Shown here one piece after another: positions 40,275 through 49,910 of a stretch of 50,095 nucleotides of DNA. The stretch is taken from contig JAILRH010000237.1 of assembly GCA_024698345.1 (NCBI GenBank), forward strand, positions 1 through 50,095. Reading direction: 5' to 3'. The stretch's first letter is position 1, and every line of letters starts with the position of its first letter. The translations under genes and the position numbers were made by a program. The stretch is from Lachnospiraceae bacterium. GTDB taxonomy: Bacteria > Bacillota > Clostridia > Lachnospirales > Lachnospiraceae. The notes beneath the pieces were generated by a model. It was not told where the DNA came from and did not search any database. It was given only the letters and a program-made list of their open reading frames with translations.

Positions 40275-42647
40275 TTATTGTTCAATAAAATACTCTACTT
40301 CACTTTCCAAACGTTTCTTTTCAATTAACAATTCATTTTCCAAATAAACTTCAAACTTAAAATCATCTTCTTTTTCTTTTTTTACAAAGTCGTACTTTCC
40401 TTGCAAATTGAAATACGCATCATGTAATATAGTATTTATTCCCATCTCAAACATGTCGTCATGCTGATAGCCTTCCTGCATAATTATATCAATACTTTTC
40501 GTCTCATTATTTCCAGCATAATTTATATCTATTTTGATGATAGACAAACTCAAATTTGCATCTATTACTATCTTTTTGAGACTGTTTGAATTAGAAACAA
40601 TTTCTTCCAAAATACTCTGTTCAATTCTATTTTCAATTCCATAGTATTCTAATTCACTTGCCCCATACAATGGGAATACATTAATCTTCTCACCATTTTT
40701 AATTCTAATTACTTGTTTCAACATATTATCTTGATAATAGTATTGATCTACAAATAATTTTTTCATTTTATCAGTACCAACTTCATAAAAATCACAACAG
40801 TTAGGATTTTCTTTAACGTAATTGAACACTCCCATTATCATTCTACTATCGTTATACACTCTAAAATAAGAAGCGTACTTTCCATCCTTCATAGTAAATT
40901 CATCGGCAAATCTCAATACATAAGAATCTGTTTCTTTGTCCAAATATAATGTATATCTGTTTATTTTGCCAACAACGTATTTATATAAATATATTACTTC
41001 TGTCGTATACTCCCAATACTCGTCTGTAAATTTTCTGAATGCAATTAATTTGTTATCATTGTCGTAATAATAGGTGATTATTTTATCATATTGATTTATT
41101 TCTTCCGTCTCTTGTCCTTTATACATCGAATTTGGTATTTCGCAATCAAATGGAAAGACTACAGCATCAGATTCTCTATATAACATGCTCTGACTTTTTG
41201 CCTTTTTCTGCTCCAGTTCTTCAAGCATATTCTTAATAGCTTCTTTGCTTATAAGAAGCTCTTTGCTTTTTTCTTCTATATTGAAGTCCGCCACTAACGG
41301 TGTATATAGTTCTTCTTGATTCTTAGACATATATTTTTGTCCTGTCAAACTAAAATAGCATTCCTTCATCATGTTATATTCATCATCAATCAATTGAGCC
41401 ATTATATAATCTGTCTGTTCGGAATAATTAAATTGATTTGACAATTTCATCATTAACAATTTATTTCTGAGTAAATCAGAGGTTATACAACATTTATTTA
41501 TAAGTTCATAACACTTTTCACTTATATTAATACCATGCTTTTCTTTTAAATATTGCATTCTTTCCGTCATTATAGTATTTATTTCCAACAAAAACTGAAA
41601 AGGTTTTATATCTATCTCGCTTTTTTCAAAAGTTAAATCCTTGACGAACTTTCTAATTTTTTTCAAGCAATCAATACCATAATACACACTGCCATATCTT
41701 GCTAAATTTAAATAGTTATAGTAAACATCATCTTTTCCTTCAATAAAGTCAATTATTAATTTCACTATTCGATCAACATCTATTTTTTGCTCATTTTTTA
41801 TGTATTTTAATAAGATATCACTGGAATACTTTGCATTTGTCTTATCTTCTCCCATAGAATTATTAAAATATCCATTTACTAATTCATCAAACTTAAGTCT
41901 TACAATTTTATAATTTTCATTATAAAAATCGGCAGTTATAAACTCTTTTCTTTCCCTATTATAGCCATATACAAGCACCTGATGTACTTTATGCCATCTC
42001 TCCTCATCTTTTCCCCACCAAGCATCAACATTATACATATCTATCGAGATAAAAAAGTATATTTTGTTATCAATATAATGAATTACATTTTCTATAAAGT
42101 CAGAATTATTATCATAATTTTCTCTGTTCTTTTTCATCACTAAAGGACAAAACTCATCACTATTGCTTTCATTGGCATATTTGAAATCCATCCAATATGC
42201 GACGTTTTCTATTTTTTTATCGCACCAAAGCAAAATATAATTATTATATATCCATATTTTATCTTGACTATATCCCTTTAATATTCCTTGCAAAGCTGTA
42301 AACATAGGATACGTTAAATATTTTGGTTTTTGAAATGGAAGTTTTACATCTTCCAAATTCTCAGCTTTTTTGCTAAACTGTATTTTTTTACCACCAATGT
42401 GCAAAGTATCATCATCAGATAACGTCAACATCTCCGATGAATCAAACCCGATTCCATTCAATAAAAACTCTTGATATTTATTTGAAACTTGTAATAAAAT
42501 GCATTTTTCCTCTAGTACCAAGGAAAAATCATATTCCGATCCATCATTAACATTATCAACATTATCATCTTTAATAATAAAATATTGTATTTTTTCTGTG
42601 ACTTCAATCTTTATCGTATCTTTATATTTTAAGTTTATTCTTTTCAT
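40275..42647 (-). CDS. RiPP cluster protein with BtrH/C39-like segment, 790 aa
   Basis: Last gene of the peptide cluster, two bases after the second ABC gene. The N-terminal 100 residues are beta-rich (TIKIEVTEKIQYFIIKDDN; DTLHIGGKKIQF). Residues about 110-290 resemble the papain-like BtrH_N/C39 fold seen in natural-product and peptide-maturation clusters: KIYFFISIDMYNVDAWWGKD and WHKVHQVLVYGYNRERKEFI, then a domain of helices. The expected active Cys is not evident, so it may bind rather than cut peptide. The last 350 residues are beta-rich with no family that I know. It has no signal peptide or membrane helix. GGGGAAAG precedes the ATG. Confidence 0.65.
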   Translation of the reverse strand: MKRINLKYKDTIKIEVTEKIQYFIIKDDNVDNVNDGSEYDFSLVLEEKCILLQVSNKYQEFLLNGIGFDSSEMLTLSDDDTLHIGGKKIQFSKKAENLEDVKLPFQKPKYLTYPMFTALQGILKGYSQDKIWIYNNYILLWCDKKIENVAYWMDFKYANESNSDEFCPLVMKKNRENYDNNSDFIENVIHYIDNKIYFFISIDMYNVDAWWGKDEERWHKVHQVLVYGYNRERKEFITADFYNENYKIVRLKFDELVNGYFNNSMGEDKTNAKYSSDILLKYIKNEQKIDVDRIVKLIIDFIEGKDDVYYNYLNLARYGSVYYGIDCLKKIRKFVKDLTFEKSEIDIKPFQFLLEINTIMTERMQYLKEKHGINISEKCYELINKCCITSDLLRNKLLMMKLSNQFNYSEQTDYIMAQLIDDEYNMMKECYFSLTGQKYMSKNQEELYTPLVADFNIEEKSKELLISKEAIKNMLEELEQKKAKSQSMLYRESDAVVFPFDCEIPNSMYKGQETEEINQYDKIITYYYDNDNKLIAFRKFTDEYWEYTTEVIYLYKYVVGKINRYTLYLDKETDSYVLRFADEFTMKDGKYASYFRVYNDSRMIMGVFNYVKENPNCCDFYEVGTDKMKKLFVDQYYYQDNMLKQVIRIKNGEKINVFPLYGASELEYYGIENRIEQSILEEIVSNSNSLKKIVIDANLSLSIIKIDINYAGNNETKSIDIIMQEGYQHDDMFEMGINTILHDAYFNLQGKYDFVKKEKEDDFKFEVYLENELLIEKKRLESEVEYFIEQ

Positions 42648-42649
42648 TT

Positions 42650-44458
42650 CTATCTTTCCCCATTATAATAAGCTGCTTGTGTCGAAAACATAGTACAATA
42701 CAATCCATCTTTAATTTCCATCAACTGATCATGTGTACCCATTTCCTTAATGTTTCCATCTGATAAGACAATTATTCTATCGCAAAATTTACAACTTGAT
42801 AGCCTGTGCGAAATGTAAATTGCTGTTTTTCCTTCAATGAGTAAATCAAATTTGGAATAAATATCATATTCCGAAATCGGATCAAGTGCTGCAGTCGGCT
42901 CGTCTAAAACAATAATAGGAGCTTTTTTATATATAGCTCTGGCGATTGCAACTTTTTGTCTTTGTCCGCCTGATAATTCAGTACCTTCTTCTTCAAAGTA
43001 CTTTGAAATTGGTGTACTGATACCTTTTGGCAGTTTATTAATATCATCATATACTCCTGCCATCTCCAAGGCCTCTTCCACTTCTTTCTTTTTAACATCT
43101 CCAAATCCAATATTCTCATCTACTCCAAATGCCATTAATTGAAAATCTTGAAATACAACTGCAAACAATTTTCTATATTCTTCTTCTGAATAATTATTTA
43201 TATTTTTACCGTCTACTAATATTTCTCCTTCATATACATCATAGAGCCTGCATAACAATTTTATTAACGTAGTTTTCCCAGCACCATTCAATCCGACTAA
43301 TGCCAATCTTTCTCCACAATTGATTGTCAAATTAATATTTTTAAGCACATATGTATCACTTCTAGGATACTTAAATGATACATTTACAAACTCAATCGTA
43401 TGCTTTCCATTATTATCCGTCAATTTGTCATTTCCTTCCTTTAATGTATTCGGATAATCCATGAAAATAACATATTCTTTTGCGTAATTACACTTTTTAG
43501 TAATATCCTGTATTCCATTTGTAATACCGGACATACTGCCAAACACTTGTGATATCGCCGAAGAACACATAGAGAAATCACCGATAGTTATTTTTTCTGT
43601 TATTGCCAACCAACCGACATATGCATATCCAATACATTCACGAATGCTATTAATAATTGCACTATAGCTCGAGTTAGTTCTTTGTTCCTTATTCATCCTC
43701 TTAAACAGATTTGTCATCTCATTTACATGGAATTTTTCTTTTTCCTCAATCATATCTATACTATCGTATAATCTGAAATCTTTTCCAAATTTAAATTCCT
43801 GCAAAGCAAACAATACATATCCAAAGACTCTGTTTATTCTAGATAAATCTGAATGGAAGCCGACTTCAACTTTATTATTTTTAGCAATAAAATATGACAT
43901 TCCCACTAATGCAAGAATTTGAACAGGTATCAGTATTGGGCAATACAATATTACGATGAATACTGCGAAAAAAAACGTAACAATGTTAAAGCAAATATTA
44001 TAGCAAGAATTTAATACTCCTATTACACCTCCACTATACCAGGACATTCCTTCCTTAGCTTTATTCATCTGATCAAGAACTTGCGGATTTTCTGTTTGTT
44101 CCAAATCCAACGCCATACATTTTTCTGCTATGGACTCATTTACATATTCTGTAAATTTTTCTGAAAATTGACCTAAAGTTAATGAAACATATTCAACAAC
44201 TGTTTGTCCTAATAATTCAATTAACAATAACAATCCAATTAAAAATATTATTTTTTGTGTATGGCTTTCGACACTTTTTTCACTTATTGCATTGACAATT
44301 TCATCTATAATAAGTTTTGGTAAAACTATATTTTTTACCATTAACAACAATTGAAAAATAAATTTCAATGCATAAAGAAAAGCAATAAATATATTTTCTT
44401 TATTAACAATTTTCAGCATTCTCAATACTGTATAAATTGTCGATTGCTTGTTTTTCAT
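42650..44458 (-). CDS. ABC exporter, fused membrane and ATPase domains (second subunit)
   Basis: A 602-residue half transporter. Residues about 20-330 carry six membrane helices (for example IFLIGLLLLIELLGQTVVEY and NIVTFFFAVFIVILYCPILI). The nucleotide-binding domain has Walker A LVGLNGAGKTTLI, Q-loop VVFQDFQLM, signature LSGGQRQKVAIARAIY, Walker B IIVLDEPTAALD and the switch His in YISHRLSS. It lies 19 bases after the sister gene and most likely pairs with it as a heterodimer to export the mature peptide. No N-terminal C39 peptidase domain is present, so leader removal must be by another enzyme. AGGAGG precedes the start at a long spacing. Confidence 0.92.
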   Translation of the reverse strand: MKNKQSTIYTVLRMLKIVNKENIFIAFLYALKFIFQLLLMVKNIVLPKLIIDEIVNAISEKSVESHTQKIIFLIGLLLLIELLGQTVVEYVSLTLGQFSEKFTEYVNESIAEKCMALDLEQTENPQVLDQMNKAKEGMSWYSGGVIGVLNSCYNICFNIVTFFFAVFIVILYCPILIPVQILALVGMSYFIAKNNKVEVGFHSDLSRINRVFGYVLFALQEFKFGKDFRLYDSIDMIEEKEKFHVNEMTNLFKRMNKEQRTNSSYSAIINSIRECIGYAYVGWLAITEKITIGDFSMCSSAISQVFGSMSGITNGIQDITKKCNYAKEYVIFMDYPNTLKEGNDKLTDNNGKHTIEFVNVSFKYPRSDTYVLKNINLTINCGERLALVGLNGAGKTTLIKLLCRLYDVYEGEILVDGKNINNYSEEEYRKLFAVVFQDFQLMAFGVDENIGFGDVKKKEVEEALEMAGVYDDINKLPKGISTPISKYFEEEGTELSGGQRQKVAIARAIYKKAPIIVLDEPTAALDPISEYDIYSKFDLLIEGKTAIYISHRLSSCKFCDRIIVLSDGNIKEMGTHDQLMEIKDGLYCTMFSTQAAYYNGER

Positions 44459-44476
44459 GAAAATACTATCCTCCTA

Positions 44477-46315
44477 TTAACCCACATTTTCATCTTTGTA
44501 ATATTTTGATTGCAATTCAAACATTTCTTCATATTTTCCTTTTTGCTTCATTAATTGATCATGAGTTCCACTCTCAATTATTCTGCCATCCTCAAACATC
44601 AAAATCTTATCACAAAAACGTGTCGAGCTCAGTCTATGACTTATATATATAGCAGTGTTGTCGTTAATTAATTTATCAAAATTTTCGTAGATTTTATTTT
44701 CAGCTATTGCATCTAATGCAGCTGTAGGTTCATCAAGTACTATTATCTCAGCATTTTTATATATTGCTCTTGCTATTGAAACTTTTTGCTTTTCACCACC
44801 TGAAAGATCTACTCCATCATCATATATAATTTTCAGTATTTCAGTATCTATTCCCTTTGATAACTCATCAATTTTTTCTTGCAATCCTGCACGTTCAAGT
44901 GCTTCCTTTACCTTTTCTTTATTTGTTGATTTCAAATCATTCATAGAAACATTTTGTGCCAGTGGGAAAGCATACATGTTTATATTTTGAAAAACCGGTG
45001 CAAAAATCTTGTAATAATCACATCTGTCAACATCTCTAACATCTATTCCATTTACTAATATTGTTCCTTCTGTTGGTTCATATAAATTCATCATTAAATT
45101 GACAAATGTTGTCTTTCCCGCACCATTAACTCCTACAATTGCGATTCTGTCTCCCTGATTAATTGTCAAATTAATATCCTTTAATACATATCGATCTGAT
45201 TCTGGATATTTGAAAGATACATTTTTAAACTCTATCTTGTACTTCTTTTTATCACTAATTTTTATTTTAGTTTTGCCAACATCAGAATTATCAGTTTCAT
45301 AAACATTTTCTATATCCATAAAAGTTCTGTAATCATCCACCGATATAGAGAGTTTCATTAAATCTGATATTGCGCTGTAAAACATAGATGTGTAAGAAAA
45401 TAATGTTGATGCCGAAGCTAAATATAATGTAAAATTACCAATAGGCATCCCATTATACAAAACATCCCTCGTCAACCAAATATACAATGCAGCCTGTGCA
45501 AGAATCCACAACAGATTTCCTATTTCATTAGCAATTAACCAATAATTTCTGTTTTTCTTAAAATTAACGTACACACTGTTATTTATCTTTTTAAATTTTT
45601 CCATTAAAAATGGAGCCACGCCATACATTCTGATATCCTTTGCATAATTAAAATCCGATGTCAAATTCTTCATATACTCAACTTTTCGCCATGTATTTGC
45701 CATTGGATCCCAAATTTTACTTTTGCATACAGCATTTACCTTATTTTTAATTAAGAAATTAACAGTAGCCAGTAACAACATTGTAATCAGTATATATATA
45801 TTAAAATTTCCCAGAATACACATACCTGCTATGACAATAGATACTATGGATATAAAATCTATAGTTTTCCTCATCATACCCTCAAGTCCCTCTTGTTCAT
45901 TTGTCGCTGCTCCCATAGCTCTATAATGACAGTCAAGAACTTTTTGATTCTCCAAGTACTCGTATTTCATTTCCAATGTTTTTCTATTTTTCTTTATTAA
46001 GAAATTAAATCTCTGCTCAAAAAGGATCCATTGTTTATCAGACTCAACGTATATGGAAAGTAAATATACAATTAGATATGCTATTCCGCCTACTAATATC
46101 ACAATAAATATTTTTTGCTTACTTCCACCATAAGAAATCGCATCAATTATATACTTTGTAACAAAGTACCACATATACTGCATAAAAGGACTGGTTACTA
46201 ACGTTATAAGCAATATCAGTATTATTTTATTATTACTGCTTCCATTTTCTGATATTACATACAACAAATTGCTAATTGTCCCATATTTCTTTTTTATTAT
46301 TTTATCATTTTCCAT
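44477..46315 (-). CDS. ABC exporter, fused membrane and ATPase domains (first subunit)
   Basis: A 612-residue half transporter, sister of the next gene. Membrane part about 25-340 (IILILLITLVTSPFMQYMWY; IFIVILVGGIAYLIVYLLSI). ATPase part: Walker A IVGVNGAGKTTFV, Q-loop PVFQNINMY, signature LSGGEKQKVSIARAIY, Walker B IIVLDEPTAALD and ISHRLSS. Both subunits keep a full set of catalytic residues. The Walker A Gly-Ala and signature regions are near-identical between the two, showing duplication. It lies between the carrier protein and the second subunit in a single operon; GGAGACAAAT precedes the ATG. Peptide export is inferred from context. Confidence 0.92.
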   Translation of the reverse strand: MENDKIIKKKYGTISNLLYVISENGSSNNKIILILLITLVTSPFMQYMWYFVTKYIIDAISYGGSKQKIFIVILVGGIAYLIVYLLSIYVESDKQWILFEQRFNFLIKKNRKTLEMKYEYLENQKVLDCHYRAMGAATNEQEGLEGMMRKTIDFISIVSIVIAGMCILGNFNIYILITMLLLATVNFLIKNKVNAVCKSKIWDPMANTWRKVEYMKNLTSDFNYAKDIRMYGVAPFLMEKFKKINNSVYVNFKKNRNYWLIANEIGNLLWILAQAALYIWLTRDVLYNGMPIGNFTLYLASASTLFSYTSMFYSAISDLMKLSISVDDYRTFMDIENVYETDNSDVGKTKIKISDKKKYKIEFKNVSFKYPESDRYVLKDINLTINQGDRIAIVGVNGAGKTTFVNLMMNLYEPTEGTILVNGIDVRDVDRCDYYKIFAPVFQNINMYAFPLAQNVSMNDLKSTNKEKVKEALERAGLQEKIDELSKGIDTEILKIIYDDGVDLSGGEKQKVSIARAIYKNAEIIVLDEPTAALDAIAENKIYENFDKLINDNTAIYISHRLSSTRFCDKILMFEDGRIIESGTHDQLMKQKGKYEEMFELQSKYYKDENVG

Positions 46316-46360
46316 ATTTGTCTCCGTAAATCATTAAAATTAGGTACTACATAACATTTC

Positions 46361-46570
46361 CTAAATCATCTCGATAAAATCATTGAATGATTTACTGTTT
46401 GCGTGCGCCATCTTTTCATCATCAATTTTTATTCCGAATGTATTTTCAATTGCAATCATTACATTGATAAATTGTAATGAATCCATCTCTATCTCTTCAT
46501 CCATATAATCATCATCAATAAAAACTCCACATTCTTCAAATATTTCTAAAAGTAACTCTTTCTTATCCAT
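46361..46570 (-). CDS. Acyl-carrier-like protein in a peptide maturation cluster
   Basis: A 69-residue acidic four-helix protein: MDKKELLLEIFEECGVFIDD, EEIEMDSLQFINVMIAIENT and FGIKIDDEKM. Ser31 in DSLQF is the expected phosphopantetheine attachment site, so it may be a working carrier. The ATG at 46570 has TGGAGAG upstream; a GTG four codons earlier sits inside that site. It stands between the radical SAM gene (17 bases) and the first ABC gene. Carrier-related proteins are known in some clostridial peptide maturation clusters; what is loaded on it here is unknown, as no adenylating or transferase enzyme is visible. Confidence 0.85.
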   Translation of the reverse strand: MDKKELLLEIFEECGVFIDDDYMDEEIEMDSLQFINVMIAIENTFGIKIDDEKMAHANSKSFNDFIEMI

Positions 46571-46587
46571 AATTCTCTCCACTATTC

Positions 46588-47904
46588 CTAAACAATTTTA
46601 TATTTTCCTTGTGTGATGGTTGTGTTAATATAGACATCTATACTTTTTCCCATTTCTTTCAACAAACATTTAGGTTGTATATTTGCCACTTTAGCTAACG
46701 GACATATACTCAAAACACAGTTTGGTTTTGCCCAACAATTATCACAGTCTTTTCCATCATATTTTATATTCCAATATATTTTCAACCACTGTGCATCAGA
46801 AGACTTATATTCAATCTTTCCATTAGGCATTAATTGCCCTATTAGATTTTTCTTCTGTATCTCATCACTTTCATATTGTGCTCTGGCACATTTAAGGATC
46901 TCACCGTTAAAATTAATAACATAACCATTTTTTCTGCCACTATAGCACATTCTTCCGACAGCACTTTCTGAGAAATTAGAATGTGTTTTTAAATTATCCC
47001 CAAGAATAGCCATCTCTTCTTCTAAATCTCCTCTATCCTCAAGCAATGTGTCATTTGAAACACATTCGTTATCTCCTCCCCAATCTTTTACTGTTTCCAT
47101 GATAACTGTAAAACGTGTGTCATCTCCAAAATCTCTGTCTAATTTTTTCAATAATTCATTAATACTATCCTTATTATCTTTTGACACATTTATTCTGATT
47201 GCAATTTTAAAATATTTATCTACTTTTTTTGCATCCAGTAAATTATTATAGATTTTATTAAATGATCCCTCTCCACTCACAAGAGGTCTCATTTTATTAT
47301 GTATACTTTCAGGACCGTCTAAAGTGATTTGATAATACAATACATTGGCATCAATCAACTGAGAAAGGATATCCTGAGTCAGCAAATAGCCATTTGTTGT
47401 CATACTTGAAACCATTGGAATCTTATTATTTTTACATACTTCTTTTATTTGTTTTGACAAAGTAATAACTCTACTGCTTTCCAAAAGAGGTTCTCCTCCG
47501 AACCACTCTATATCAACAGAAGAATAATCTTTTGCATTTCTCTTTGCAAATTTTACAATTGCCTGTTCAACATCATCAGTCATCTTCCCCTTATTATGTG
47601 TTTCATAACAATAAACGCATCGGAAATTACATAATTCTGTAGGGATAATTGTCAATTTTAATTTATTGCCATAGATTGCCTCATTAAACTTATCAAGAAT
47701 AATATCATCTTCGTTTTCCCAGTCCTCAAATAGCAACAGTTCCTTCTTCAGTCTTTGAACAACCTCTTCTTCCATATCATTTATATTATTGTTCTTTATT
47801 TTTTCAAAAACTTCTTCTTCAACTTTATAAACATTCCATTGACTTCCACTTAAAATATAAAAGCCATTTTTTTCATACGGGTACAGATATTTTGATTTTT
47901 TCAT
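46588..47904 (-). CDS. Radical SAM/SPASM peptide maturase
   Basis: A 438-residue enzyme that should modify the peptide encoded upstream. Residues 1-80 resemble the peptide-binding lead-in of such maturases. CNFRCVYCYE (Cys92, 96 and 99) holds the SAM-cleaving cluster, DIEWFGGEPLL the SAM pocket. The C-terminal SPASM domain has CYSGRKNGYVINFNGEILKC, then CDNCWAKPNCVLSICPLAK and a final KCLL, enough cysteines for two auxiliary iron-sulfur clusters. Such enzymes make thioether or carbon-carbon crosslinks in RiPPs. The ATG at 47904 follows GTGAGGAAAAA; a start at 47922 has no site. It may belong near CcpM, from memory. Confidence 0.9.
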   Translation of the reverse strand: MKKSKYLYPYEKNGFYILSGSQWNVYKVEEEVFEKIKNNNINDMEEEVVQRLKKELLLFEDWENEDDIILDKFNEAIYGNKLKLTIIPTELCNFRCVYCYETHNKGKMTDDVEQAIVKFAKRNAKDYSSVDIEWFGGEPLLESSRVITLSKQIKEVCKNNKIPMVSSMTTNGYLLTQDILSQLIDANVLYYQITLDGPESIHNKMRPLVSGEGSFNKIYNNLLDAKKVDKYFKIAIRINVSKDNKDSINELLKKLDRDFGDDTRFTVIMETVKDWGGDNECVSNDTLLEDRGDLEEEMAILGDNLKTHSNFSESAVGRMCYSGRKNGYVINFNGEILKCARAQYESDEIQKKNLIGQLMPNGKIEYKSSDAQWLKIYWNIKYDGKDCDNCWAKPNCVLSICPLAKVANIQPKCLLKEMGKSIDVYINTTITQGKYKIV

Positions 47905-47923
47905 TTTTTCCTCACTTTTCATA

Positions 47924-49711
47924 TCAAGATAAATAATTCACTATTGAATCTACTAAATCATGGATACTATTTTCACTTCCCATATAATAGCACTTTCTTT
48001 TTGTTTCTTTTTCAATTCTGTCGATTATATCTTGTTCTATTAATCCTTCAGCCACTCTAAATGCAGTTCCCTTTACATTCCAATTTCTATCACTAATTAA
48101 ATTCGACATCACAATTGCAATCACCTTAGAACTTGCTGTGGCTTCGATATATTGTATAGTTCTCTTTATATATTCTACTTCGTCTCCTATATTTGCAACC
48201 AATACAGTACAGTCAGGTTCGGTTGCAAGTATAAAATTATGTTGTTGAATTGGATAAAATCCCATGTTTCCATAGTTATACGATACCGTTTGAGATTGAG
48301 ATCCACAAATTATCACATCCACGTTTTTTTCATCAATATAATGTAATTTTTCATTAATCACTTGTATGATTTCCGGTCGGCTAGCCATTTCCATCGAATT
48401 GTATCCCATAGGAACGCATTCATCAAACCCAACTATTTCTGCGTTTGGCTCAGTTCCAAGCATGCCCACTTTGAAACCACGTCCCATGATTTCTCTTTTT
48501 ATCTTTAACTGCAATGTAAATTTCCCCTGTTTTGATGAGGTGCCCATTACATTCACTACAGGAGTATTAATCCCAAACAATTTTCCCATGTTATTTACAG
48601 GAATTTCAGCTTCTGTTATATTAGGCGTATATACATTCTTTTCAGTATTATTTGTTATAAAATCATTCGGATCATCAAAAGATACTATTTGTTTTTTATA
48701 TTTTTTACATTTTTCAATAAATTCATTTATTAATGATTTATTTAAAACACTTGATATAATATCCGTATGCCCTAATATAAAAGTATCAAACTCTTCTTTT
48801 TTCCAATCCAATTCATCAATGTCTCTTATGATTAAATCGCAATTATCATTATTTATAATTTCACTTACTTTTTTACCAACATTTCCCAGTAATCTATAAT
48901 CAAATGCTCCTACCAGTTTATAATCAACCAAATCGTTATTTCTATATATTGCATCAATTTCCTTGTTAAATGGAAATGTAACCGCCCTATTAATATTAGG
49001 CAACTTATTATACTCTTCTTTTTTTCTCCACTTAACTACACGTGCACTGTTCTCTGACAATTTTTCTAATATATACTTATTTTTTTTAATTCCGCTTTCT
49101 TTCAACTTAGCTACGATACCTGAAATATATGGTGCTGCAAAACTTGCACCTGCTACTATCTTATAGCCATCCTTCCATGGCAATCGCATTGACGCTCCCG
49201 TACCTCCAATATTGATATTAGAGCCGTCAAAAAAAATGTAATCTCTTCCATTGGAGCAATATTTGTTCCAATCAACACCTATTACACAATCAAAATATGC
49301 AGGATATGAAATTCTTCCATCATTGTCAAAAGCCGCAACAATACTCACATCATTATCACTCAGTCTTTTACATACATCGTGTAATCTCTGTTTATTTTCC
49401 TTACTAATGAAAGTCACTCCGCTGCTGATATGAATGATATCTATTTTTTCATTTTCAAGTTTTTCCAACAATTCAATTAAATCTTCTACTTCTGTTTCAT
49501 ATTCGTTTCCAAATATCTTGTAACTAAACAATTCAATATTCTTGGCAACGCTAAATAAAATTGATGCCACAGCAGTTCCATGTCCCACATCATCTGTTTC
49601 GCAATTTTGCCATATTTTTCTATTCTTAAATTCTCTTCTATCAGTAAAAATTCCACTATCTATTAATGCAACTTTTACATTCTCCCCTGATAAATGTTTC
49701 AAACTATCCAT
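47924..49711 (-). CDS. Subtilase (S8) fused to a BioD/DUF1611-like P-loop domain
   Basis: A 595-residue cytoplasmic protein. Residues 1-230 are a compact S8 protease with triad Asp18 (VALIDSGI), His44 (VGHGTAVASI) and Ser190 (VAGASFAAPYISG), and oxyanion Asn130 in AAFDNDGRI. There is no signal peptide or propeptide, so it would act inside the cell, most simply cutting the leader of the 35-aa precursor. About 385-595 is a P-loop domain with G390-TSSKQGK-F, spaced like BioD and DUF1611 (G, five residues, GK), followed by RGFKVGMLGTEPNAEIVGFD and CTVLVANIGDE. Its role is unknown. It starts the maturation gene string, 19 bases before the radical SAM gene. Confidence 0.85.
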   Translation of the reverse strand: MDSLKHLSGENVKVALIDSGIFTDRREFKNRKIWQNCETDDVGHGTAVASILFSVAKNIELFSYKIFGNEYETEVEDLIELLEKLENEKIDIIHISSGVTFISKENKQRLHDVCKRLSDNDVSIVAAFDNDGRISYPAYFDCVIGVDWNKYCSNGRDYIFFDGSNINIGGTGASMRLPWKDGYKIVAGASFAAPYISGIVAKLKESGIKKNKYILEKLSENSARVVKWRKKEEYNKLPNINRAVTFPFNKEIDAIYRNNDLVDYKLVGAFDYRLLGNVGKKVSEIINNDNCDLIIRDIDELDWKKEEFDTFILGHTDIISSVLNKSLINEFIEKCKKYKKQIVSFDDPNDFITNNTEKNVYTPNITEAEIPVNNMGKLFGINTPVVNVMGTSSKQGKFTLQLKIKREIMGRGFKVGMLGTEPNAEIVGFDECVPMGYNSMEMASRPEIIQVINEKLHYIDEKNVDVIICGSQSQTVSYNYGNMGFYPIQQHNFILATEPDCTVLVANIGDEVEYIKRTIQYIEATASSKVIAIVMSNLISDRNWNVKGTAFRVAEGLIEQDIIDRIEKETKRKCYYMGSENSIHDLVDSIVNYLS

Positions 49712-49737
49712 ATTCTTATTAACTCTCTTTTCTCCCC

Positions 49738-49790
49738 AAAAAAATCCTTGTACAGAAATACTAATTGTCTAAACTTTACTGTACAAGGAT
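49738..49790 (-). terminator. Terminator/attenuator between precursor and maturation genes
   Basis: ATCCTTGTACAG (49744-49755) and its exact complement (49779-49790) form a 12-bp stem, and AAAAAAA at 49738-49744 gives U residues on the minus strand. It lies 121 bases after the precursor stop and 27 bases before the protease ATG. Partial read-through would give much precursor and little enzyme. The rest of 49791-49910 is AT-rich with no gene. Confidence 0.8.
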
Positions 49791-49910
49791 CTTTTCACCA
49801 ACGTCAAACCATTGAAATTGGCTATTTTTATACTTTGATGTTCTATGTAATAATTATATAATATTTAATTATACAATAAATCTGATATTATTTATTATGC
49901 TAAAGACTAA

